Below are positions 10,301 through 15,830 of a DNA stretch of 15,830 nt, in pieces (the stretch's first letter is position 1; the number at the start of each line of letters is the position of its first letter). The DNA lies in NCBI GenBank assembly GCA_003550305.1, contig QKYT01000247.1, forward strand, positions 1 through 15,830, in the 5' to 3' direction. The notes beneath the pieces are model-generated. The model saw only the letters and a program-made list of their open reading frames with translations. It did no database searches and was not told the origin of the DNA. This DNA is from Glomus cerebriforme. Lineage: Eukaryota > Glomeromycota > Glomeromycetes > Glomerales > Glomeraceae. The translations under genes and the position numbers were made by a program.

Positions 10301-10394
10301 AGAAAATTTCATTATCGGCTGATTCATGTCTCTTTTTTGTACGAGAATCAACCAATTTTTTCTCGCATTTGTTGCAAGGATATGGAACTTTCAT
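7363..10394 (-). pseudogene. CACTA-superfamily (Plavaka/Tnp2-like) transposase relic, two exons
   Basis: Start ATG 10394-10392; end TAA 7365-7363 after NPINRKYHIQ. In order: an N-terminal finger (CNKC...KKRHE), an acidic linker, CPKCHKLY with KCCH (about 9660-9735), ADSHLSLMLNLD, then after a lost base the FQLYNG block, LLPGLNEV, CDIPDTRKICGH (first core Asp), CHRCQK, GVRWSKLLQLSYFD with VDLMHCLFLGIARWI (second Asp), PNLHLALHLCEC and the SFER...GVL block. Exon 2 holds PSSEDVLLSSEMLD, NQFGRCRIGSE and ILGRFVPIKYKL. These match the Tnp2-like/Plavaka transposases of fungal CACTA elements. There are 19 in-frame stops (12 TGA, 5 TAG, 2 TAA) but only two indels, at about 9318 (base lost from an expected LDWFQ) and about 8131-8136. 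Length without the intron is about 987 codons. It is dead as it stands. The family assignment is firm; the subgroup name less so. Confidence 0.9.
8183..8252 (-). other. 70-bp spliceosomal intron in the transposase relic
   Basis: On the minus strand the donor is GTAAGT at 8252 and the acceptor TTTTTTAG ends at 8183; a TTACTAAT branch-like motif precedes it. Splicing joins the NGVL-type end of exon 1 to GSLPNSN in exon 2, with the split codon NGC read as Gly if the ambiguous base 8253 is G. Both splice signals look intact despite the stops around them. Confidence 0.8.
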
Positions 10395-10565
10395 TCTTTT
10401 TTTTAGTTATGTTAATAGCGTTAGTAATATCTGGTCAATAATCTTTATTAAGTACATATGATAATTTACTATTTCGAACCATTTTGTGCATGAAATAATA
10501 AACTTGGTAAACACCTCATTTGAAGTCTATTTAATTGATTTAAATTGATTTAAATTGATTTAACG
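10395..10565. promoter_or_regulatory. Transposase upstream region with 10-bp repeats
   Basis: This lies between the transposase start and the 72-bp array and should hold the minus-strand promoter; I see no TATA box I would defend. Near its array side TAAATTGATT is repeated three times (10531-10562), the first copy as TTAATTGATT. Confidence 0.45.
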
Positions 10566-11300
10566 CAGTAAAAATGTAACGAAACTTGTTCTATTTAATT
10601 AAATTGATTAAATTAAATTGATTTGACTAAAAATAAATAGTAAAAAATGTAATGAAACTTATTCTATTAATTAAATTAATTGAATTAAATTGATTTGACT
10701 AAAAATAAACAGTAAAAATGTAACGAAACTTGTTCTATTAATTAAATTGATTGAATTAAATTGATTCAACTAAAAATAAACAGTAAAAAATATAACGAAA
10801 CTTGTTTTATTAATTAAATTGATTGACTTAAATTAATTCAACTAAAAATAAATAGTAAAAATAGAATGAAATTTGTTCTATTTAATTAAATTGATTGAAT
10901 TAAATTGATTTGATAAAATAAATAGTAAAAAATGTAACGAAATTTGTTAATTTGATTAAATTAATTGAATTAAATTGATTTGACTAAAAATAAACAGTAA
11001 AAAATATAACAAAATTTGTTAATTTGATTAAATTGATTGAATTAAATTGATTTGACTAAAAATAGACAGTAAAAATGTAACGAAATTTATTCTATTTAAT
11101 TAAATTGTTTGAATTAAATTGATTCAACTAAAAATAAATAGTAAAAAATGTAACGAAACTTGTTCTATTTAATTAAATTAATTGACTTAAATTGATCAAC
11201 TAAAAATAAACAGTAAAAATGTAACGAAATTTGTTCTATTAATTAAATTGATCGAATTAAATTGATCAACTAAAAATAGACAGTAAAAGTATAACGAAAG
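10566..11300. repeat. 72-bp tandem array, 11 copies, between divergent genes
   Basis: Using the (C/T)AGTAAAA start as a landmark, copies begin at 10566, 10638, 10710, 10781, 10853, 10923, 10995, 11067, 11139, 11211 and 11281. The period is 70-72 bp and the last copy is partial. A typical unit runs CAGTAAAAATGTAACGAAAC, TTGTTCTATTTAATTAAATT, GATTGAATTAAATTGATTTG, ACTAAAAATAAA. Copies differ mainly by transitions (AACGAAA against AATGAAA, TTGTTCT against TTATTCT). There is no ORF. It fills most of the gap between the transposase (leftward) and the accessory gene (rightward), so a bidirectional regulatory or protein-binding role is possible but not shown. Confidence 0.95.
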
Positions 11301-11346
11301 TTTAATGATCAATGTCACGGAAGTTTACTGAGAGTTTAATTAAATC

Positions 11347-11396
11347 TATAAAAAGAGTGGCATTTCAGCTTATTTTTTTTCACTTCTCTCTTGAAA
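11347..11396 (+). promoter_or_regulatory. Core promoter of the accessory gene
   Basis: TATAAAAA at 11347-11354 lies about 80 bp before the ATG at 11429. A pyrimidine-rich initiator-like stretch (TTTTTTTTCACTTCTCTC) follows at about 11373-11391. Position and spacing fit a eukaryotic TATA promoter; the call is from sequence only. Confidence 0.6.
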
Positions 11397-11687
11397 GTCT
11401 AAAATTCATTATAAATTGATATACAAATATGGATCGCGGAAAACAAACTGATGAAGATACGAGTCAAAAACTAAAGAGAAATCCCTTTTATCTTCAAATT
11501 CCTGAAAATTTATTAGATAGCTGTGCAACATCTGTTGTTTCTTCAGGAAGTACACTAGTAATGATCAAAAAAATTCGCCTTTCAACGAAATATTTACTTA
11601 ATGAAAATCGTGAAAAAGATTTAACAAATGTTCAAGATTCAACCCACATTTGGCAAGAATCAACCCATANTAGTTTGGAATATGAGA

Positions 11688-11763
11688 GTGACTGTTGATT
11701 TTGATTATATAATTTTATTTAATTATTATTCACTTTCTAATATTATTTTCTACATTTGACTAG
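11688..11763 (+). other. Intron 1 of the accessory gene
   Basis: The acceptor ...TTTGACTAG ends at 11763. Two donors are in phase with exon 2: GTGACT at 11688 and GTTGAT at 11694. Either restores the coiled-coil frame starting LKAKNQDL. Confidence 0.65.
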
Positions 11764-11912
11764 ACTTAAAAGCCAAAAACCAGGATTTAAAGTCCCAAAA
11801 TGAAAAACTTCGATGGCAATTAGAGGAACTCAGTGAAAAATTCCAGACGATGTCCTCAGATTTAAAAGGGCTGCAGGAAAATAATGAATATTTAATGGAG
11901 ATTAATCAAAAA

Positions 11913-12014
11913 TTCGGTCATGAAAATGATCAACTTTCTGCAGATCTTAAGAGATATCAGCAGTCCGGTCATGAAAATGATCAACTTTTCACAGATCTTA
12001 AGAGATATTAGTAG
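11913..12014 (+). repeat. 51-bp in-frame tandem duplication in the coiled coil
   Basis: Copy 1 (11913-11963) encodes FGHENDQLSADLKRYQQ; copy 2 (11964-12014) encodes SGHENDQLFTDLKRY followed by two stops. The last six bases are CAGCAG in copy 1 and TAGTAG in copy 2, so both stops arose by C to T change after, or along with, the duplication. Confidence 0.95.
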
Positions 12015-12195
12015 TCGTTCGAACCTCAATCAAATAAGCGAAAGAGAAAAAAAAGAATCAGAGGAAAAAAGACAAAAGAGTAGTTCGCACTCTAAATCGA
12101 AGAAAAAACGCTCTACTAGATATAAGAGCAGTTCAGAAGATAGTAGTATGAATGAAAGTTCATCCAGTTCATATAATAATGAAAAGAGTGCTAGG

Positions 12196-12280
12196 GTTCG
12201 TCCAATTTTCTTAAATGATTTTATGATTTGTACCGATACTTATTGAATTTCTTTTCTTTCTTTGTTTGCAAATAATTTAG
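12196..12280 (+). other. Intron 2 of the accessory gene (donor uncertain)
   Basis: The acceptor is clear (TTTGCAAATAATTTAG, ending 12280). GTTCGT at 12196 is the donor that joins the Lys/Ser-rich exon 2 frame to the exon 3 frame in phase, giving 85 bp. GTACCG near 12230 is an alternative but leads to a different exon 3 frame with a stop soon after. Confidence 0.5.
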
Positions 12281-12542
12281 ACTGGAATGAAGACAATTTT
12301 GAAAACTATTCCTCCTGATCTCGACATGAACTATAATGAAATGTTCAATAGCCAATCAAATATCAAAATTTGAAGAAAACTCATTCCAGAATTGATCAAG
12401 GCTTTAAAANCGAATTATCATGCTTCTTACGATCAGGCTCCAAACACTTCATAGATCAAGGAGAAGTAGAAACAATTACAAAATAAAAGGGCAAATTGAC
12501 GCAGACAATCATCAATTACATACTAACAGCCATTTAAACGAG

Positions 12543-12618
12543 GTATAATTTTATCGCTTAAAATTTATGTTTATTATATATAGTAATAACTTTTGTGTTT
12601 ATAATAATAAACAATTAG
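12543..12618 (+). other. Intron 3 of the accessory gene
   Basis: Donor GTATAA at 12543, acceptor AACAATTAG ending 12618, 76 bp. The split codon joins G with AA (Glu) and keeps exon 4 in a coherent frame (EKDASNKRSKGSLLEL). Confidence 0.7.
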
Positions 12619-12812
12619 AAAAGGACGCGTCGAATAAAAGGAGCAAAGGCTCTTTACTTGAATTATAATAATGAAATTATGAAGTATGATGAGAAAGAGC
12701 TGAATTATTAGCAGATAAAAAAACCCACTCTCCAGAAATAAGTGACGGACAAAGAGTCTCAAAGTCGTATAATAAACGTATATGATCTCTCATGGAGATT
12801 AAATAAGATTCT

Positions 12813-12886
12813 GTATCTAATATTTATTTATCTTTATTTTTTTTTATTTGTATATTTGATATTTACATTATTATTATTTGTTTCAG
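12813..12886 (+). other. Intron 4 of the accessory gene
   Basis: Donor GTATCT at 12813 follows a complete codon, and acceptor TTTGTTTCAG ends at 12886; the length is 74 bp. It joins SLMEIK...DS of exon 4 to LKNLFQKVLNPYALI of exon 5 in phase. The inside is T-rich with a long T tract. Confidence 0.65.
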
Positions 12887-13259
12887 TTAAAAAATCTTTT
12901 TCAAAAAGTTCTTAATCCATATGCTCTAATATTACAATTGGCTTAATTAACAAAAAACTAAAATTACAATAACAAAATGCGACATTATGATCTCTTCCAT
13001 CTGTCAAATGTACCTGAGTAGTCTTATTTTTAACAAAAAGACCAAGAATTTGATACCAATATTGAAGATAAATATATCAAAAAATGTTTAATATGCTGAA
13101 ATTTTATGGTGACAAATACCAGTTCTTTCAATTATTTCTTCCTATATAGAAGAAAATGAAAAACGCCTCGATGAACACTTCGATGATTATTATGGATATA
13201 GTGAATCTTCAAAAACTGGAGCAAAAGGTTCAGAATATTTATTACAAGTTTCGGCATAA

Positions 13260-13501
13260 TTTATGATGATATTTTTAACTTTATTTTTAAAATCCTATTC
13301 AAATTATAGAATAACCGAATTGTTCTATCAGTCGATATACTGCGCTAGATTTCGTTTAAAATTTGTATTTGTATTGTATTATTTATATATTAATAAAATT
13401 TATGTCATATATGTCTACATGTATCGTGCTTTGCATGGTAAGATAAATATATTTTTTATTGATAATATTCAGAATTTTAATTAAACATTGATCTGAAATA
13501 T
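13260..13501. other. 3' flank between the accessory gene and relic C
   Basis: This lies between the convergent ends of the accessory gene and relic C. AATAAA occurs in TATTAATAAAATTTATG (about 13390), a possible polyadenylation signal. If the CACTA-type insertion is simple, its right terminus should lie here, but I found no inverted match to the left end. A 73-codon open stretch (13263-13484) is low-complexity and not credible as a gene. Confidence 0.4.
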
Positions 13502-14160
13502 TTAGTGCACTATTTCATAATTATTATTCAAATCTAATAAATCTACAATAATTGAATTATACAGCTAAGTAAGAGTTTTGATTTTTAAATTATTCATTAG
13601 TAAGTCATATACAACTAATCCTTTATATATATATTTCTTATATTCTAAAATTCTGTTAAAATTCTTAAAATTGTATTTTTTATCAATATAGTAATATTTG
13701 GGATTTTGTAGTTATTTTAACATGTCAGTCTATTTCACCTCTCATATTGAACCTCTAATGATTATATAACCTTACTGATATAATAATTTCAAAGCAAATA
13801 TGAATGCTATATTTATTAATTTTACTCCTTTTTCTGATGTTAATTTCAAATTATTTGATCTAAAATTCCAATATTCATAAATAAAAATTCTATTTAAAAA
13901 CTTTATATTACCAGGAGTATCATTATTTCTTATTACCTTTCAAATCCATTTTGCTAAAGATTTTGATTTCTTTTTATAATTCCTATAAGTTTATTAGATA
14001 ACTGTTGTATAGAAATTCTCAAAGCCATAATAATAATAGTATTTAGGAATCAAAAATCCTTAAGATCATTTTATTAATACTTCATTAAAATAGTTATAGT
14101 CTAATCCAGAATAAGCAGATCATAATTTTTATCCTACAGGTGATATATTTTATATATAAT
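13502..14160 (-). pseudogene. Relic C: decayed ORF of unknown family
   Basis: I do not recognise the family. One minus-strand frame stays coding-like for about 650 bases, from near 14160 to TAA 13504-13502. Blocks in order: SAYSGLDYNYFNEVLIK, GFLIPKYYYYYGFENFYTTV, TYRNYKKKSKSLAKWI, KVIRNNDTPGNIKFLNRIFI, YEYWNFRSNNLKLTSEKGVK, LINIAFIFALKLLYQ, LQNPKYYYIDKKYNFKNFNR, ILEYKKYIYKGLVVYDLLMN and LLDLNNNYEIVH. About a dozen in-frame stops separate them, mostly where Gln, Arg or Trp would fit. The upstream edge is uncertain: near 14100-14150 another frame (DKNYDLLILD) also looks coding, so an indel may lie there. It is probably the C-terminal part of a longer gene. Confidence 0.6.
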
Positions 14161-14330
14161 GCCCTCACTAGGTGATCATATATGCAGATTATATAGCTAT
14201 TTATTTCACAAAAAAAATGTATTATTATATATATAGTAAATATGAATATGAAATATATATATATATTTTTTGAAAATAAAATAATAATTACTTCTTTATT
14301 TTTTTATATTACAGTGCACATAATCAGAAT
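14161..14330. repeat. AT-rich stretch with TA-dinucleotide runs
   Basis: TA/AT runs occur at about 14225-14235 and 14253-14267. I see no coding signal. The last 8 bases (14323-14330) are the left target copy of the MITE that follows. Confidence 0.6.
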
Positions 14331-14641
14331 TAGTATTCCAATCTGCAAATATTTATAATCTATTTATCTGAACTGAACATTATCTGTCATTCAGAAAATC
14401 TGCTGAGTTATGGATATTCATTAAATATTTATCAGATATCTGAAGGATAATCAGATACGGATAAAAACAAAATTATGTAATAATATTGATGGACAATGTC
14501 TAAAATCTAAATAATCCACAATTGTTTATTATCCAATTATCTGAGAAATCCTATTTGATATTATCCGTTATTTGAAATACCCAGATTTTTAGACAGATAT
14601 TTATAATCTGGTAGATAACAGTTTAATAGATTAGAACACTA
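14331..14641. mobile_element. Non-autonomous hAT-type MITE, 311 bp
   Basis: The left end is TAGTATTCCAATCTGC; the right end read inward on the minus strand is TAGTGTTCTAATCTAT. These match in 12 of 16 positions, with the first 13 differing only by transitions. The flanks are ATCAGAAT (14323-14330) and GTCAGAAT (14642-14649), an 8-bp target duplication with one A/G difference. The interior is rich in TTATCTG/CAGATAA motifs in both orientations and has no ORF. The ends resemble the autonomous hAT terminus at 2110 and the MITE at 2414. Confidence 0.8.
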
Positions 14642-14723
14642 GTCAGAATACATAAAAAAGATAAGTTCATAATAACAATTTCCACCCTTATATGAAAACT
14701 ATCGCTTATTACACTTATGTAAT

Positions 14724-15503
14724 ATGAGTCCTTAGAGTGAGAATTAAAAGCAAGATCTTCTTAGACCCTCAATTGAATACTCTTTGCCTAGTTTACCTGA
14801 ATATTTCTCCAATCTCTATGGGTCTTTAAACTAATATGAAACATTGATAATTTTCTAGAAATCAGATGTTAATATTATTCTTTAAGACAAAGAATAATAT
14901 GTGTATGAACTTGGGTTTTCAAACTAGTATAAAATGTTTTAAGAAGATTTATAAAAGTTGGCTACTAATACCAACCTTCAAAAAGAAAAGACTATCTAAA
15001 AGTAATATAACTAAAACATATAAAGAAAAAAAAATTATAGAAATACCTCTATTTCTCTATTTTATTAAGCTCAGTATCCAATTATTTTAACAGATACTTC
15101 AGATGAATTGAGTCGACTACTTATACTATCTTGTCTAAAAACTATTACTAGATACTTTGTCCATCCATAAATGACCATCTCAGTAGGAATTTTTTCTAAA
15201 ATAAGTCAATTTCTAATAGCCCAAAGTTAGCATAAATCTATAGAATTAATATGACTATTTATATGAATCATTAAGGTCCCAATTCTGATCCTTGAAAAGA
15301 ATCTTTATTCTTAATATACCTATTGCAGAAAGAATAAACATCTTGCTAATAGCCTTTTAAACTATATTCTTATATTAATACATCCTAACTTAGCACCCAT
15401 GACTTCATGCACTATTTTAACTTTTTTATTTTTTCTAATAATAACATATTATGTCATCTTAAAGGCTAAAATAGGGATCATTATTAAAATCAAAAGAATG
15501 TAA
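14724..15503 (+). pseudogene. Relic D: decayed ORF of unknown family
   Basis: I do not recognise the family. From ATG 14724 (MSP-stop-SEN-stop-KQDLLRPSIEYSLP) one frame stays coding-like: SLPEYFSNLYGSLN, KSDVNIIL, YVYELGFSN, KLATNTNLQKEKTI, RKKNYRNTSISLFY, AQYPIILTDTSDELSRLLIL, SCLKTITRYFVHP, IGIIIKIKRM, ending at TAA 15501-15503. About 19 internal stops occur; TAA dominates, mostly where Gln fits. No frame change is needed over 780 bases. The second half is less convincing because the opposite strand (about 15130-15360, KDQNWDLNDSYK, FYRFMLTLGY, DGHLWMDKVSSNSF) also has a coding-like look, so a second minus-strand relic could overlap or replace it. Confidence 0.45.
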
Positions 15504-15520
15504 TAATTAGAGCTTCTAAC

Positions 15521-15690
15521 AAGTCAAGTCAAGTCAAGTTATATTATAAATGAGTTGAGTCAAGTCAAATCAAGTCAAATTTGAATCGAATTGAGTTAAG
15601 TTAAATCAGTAAAAAATTAAACTTGAGTCAAATTAAATCGAATCAAACTAAAGTTTGAGTTGAATTGAGTCAAATCAAATTGAGTTAACC
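15521..15690. repeat. Degenerate AAGTC-type pentamer repeats
   Basis: A clean AAGTC run (15521-15540) is followed by diverged relatives (GAGTC, AAATC, GAGTT, AAGTT) as far as about 15690. The differences are mostly G/A and C/T. No function is visible. Confidence 0.75.
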
Positions 15691-15699
15691 TTAAATTCA

Positions 15700-15830
15700 A
15701 ATAAAAAAAAATTTAAATAAAAAAACTAATAAAAAAAAAATTTAAATAAAAAAACTAATAAAAAAAAAATTAAATAAAAAAACTAATAAAAAAAAAATTA
15801 AATAAAAAAACTAATAAAAAAAAAATTAAA
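15700..15830. repeat. 28-29-bp A-rich tandem repeat running off the window
   Basis: The unit ATAAAAAAACTAATAAAAAA recurs with the CTAAT landmark at 15726, 15755, 15783 and 15811, a period of 29, 28 and 28 bp. The first copies have ATTTAAAT and the later ones ATTAAAT. The array is still running at the last base, so its full length is unknown. Confidence 0.9.

Larger units (their letters stand above)
7046..13259. mobile_element. CACTA-superfamily (Plavaka/Tnp2-like) transposon, right end not found
   Basis: The unit comprises a candidate left terminus at 7046, a minus-strand transposase relic, an internal 72-bp tandem array and a divergent accessory gene relic. The left terminus begins CACTAGTCGAAA, 11 of 12 bases matching the CACTAGTCAAAA end of the 542-bp MITE. 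No matching inverted end was found to the right; it may be lost, too diverged or displaced. Assigning the accessory gene to the same element rests on adjacency, divergent orientation, the same style of decay and ambiguous bases in both genes. The right boundary given is simply the end of the accessory gene. Confidence 0.6.
11429..13259 (+). pseudogene. Divergent accessory gene of the CACTA-type element (coiled coil, basic region), relic
   Basis: Family not recognised. Start ATG 11429 (MDRGKQTDED); inferred end TAA 13257-13259 after EYLLQVSA. Five exons join in phase: 11429 to about 11687 or 11693, 11764-12195, 12281-12542, 12619-12812 and 12887-13259. Exon 1 is polar. Exon 2 is a heptad-rich coiled coil (KAKNQDLKSQNEKLRWQLEE) with a 17-residue tandem duplication, then a Lys/Arg/Ser region (SKSKKKRSTRYKSSSED) that could be a nuclear signal or DNA contact. 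Exon 3 has PPDLDMNYNEMFNSQ, RKLIPELIKALK and KQLQNKRAN; exon 4 ERAELLADKKTHSPEIS; exon 5 MRHYDLFHLSNVPE and EENEKRLDEHFDDYYGYSES. Damage: TAGTAG at 12009-12014, one extra A in the A run near 12045, many stops in exons 3-5 and an indel near 13100-13128. Next to a transposase, a DNA-binding partner (TnpA-like role) is the natural guess, unproven. Confidence 0.7.

Noticed and set aside
7363..10394. Alternative genetic code in which TAA/TAG/TGA are read as amino acids
   Set aside because: All three stops are affected, at Gln, Arg and Trp positions alike, frameshifts also occur, and the internal 51-bp duplicate shows the sense codon beside the stop; decay is simpler.
11920..12008. N-terminal part of the 108-codon open stretch from 11920
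   Set aside because: Here the coiled-coil frame (LKAKNQDL...DLKRYQQ) is the real one; the 11920 frame becomes the likely coding frame only after the A run near 12045.
12574..12762. 62-codon minus-strand open stretch
   Set aside because: It is antisense to intron 3 and exon 4 of the accessory gene.
13263..13484. 73-codon plus-strand open stretch
   Set aside because: It is low-complexity, lies just after the accessory gene stop and contains a polyadenylation-like signal.
13503..13510. TAGTGCAC as the right terminus of the CACTA-type element
   Set aside because: The flank does not match AAG at the left end, the inward sequence does not match the left terminal repeat, and the bases are explained as the end of relic C.
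1..15830. tRNA, rRNA, CRISPR array or bacterial operon signals
   Set aside because: Nothing resembling cloverleaf genes, rRNA segments, spaced repeats or Shine-Dalgarno-led gene strings was seen; introns and element types point to a eukaryote.

Overview
The window is an AT-rich (roughly four-fifths A+T by eye) stretch of eukaryotic, repeat-dominated DNA with no intact protein gene. Spliceosomal introns of about 70-85 bp (GT...AG), a decayed hAT transposase with an N-terminal Cys/His finger, a decayed CACTA-superfamily (Tnp2/Plavaka-like) transposase and several MITEs suggest a fungal genome; an arbuscular mycorrhizal fungus such as Rhizophagus or a relative is my best guess. That assignment is inference from composition and element families. 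Scattered single-base Ns occur only inside the coding parts of the two autonomous-type elements, as expected if multicopy repeats were collapsed in assembly.

Layout. 1-2110: the 5' part of an hAT element on the minus strand (transposase relic plus one terminus; the other end lies outside). 2111-4201: a decayed minus-strand ORF of unknown family (relic A), split by a 407-bp hAT-type MITE (2414-2820, 8-bp target duplication) and a 542-bp near-perfect palindromic CACTA-type MITE (3489-4030, 3-bp duplication). Removing each MITE with one duplication copy rejoins the reading frame. 4849-6743: plus-strand decayed ORF of unknown family (relic B). 7046-13259: a CACTA/Plavaka-like element: candidate left terminus, 11-bp repeats, transposase relic (minus, 10394 to 7363, one intron), an 11-copy 72-bp tandem array, then a divergent five-exon coiled-coil/basic accessory gene relic (plus, 11429-13259). 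13502-14160: minus-strand relic C. 14331-14641: second hAT-type MITE. 14724-15503: plus-strand relic D. 15521-15830: simple and tandem repeats.

How it fits together. The DNA looks like old genes or elements (A-D) invaded by DNA transposons in layers, all then decaying. Nearly every premature stop sits where CAA, CAG, CGA or TGG would be expected, so C:G to T:A change explains them. A 51-bp internal duplication that keeps CAGCAG in one copy and has TAGTAG in the other shows this directly. The most interesting unit is the Plavaka-like element: transposase and accessory protein are divergently arranged around a 72-bp tandem array, an arrangement reminiscent of the two-protein CACTA systems (transposase plus DNA-binding partner).
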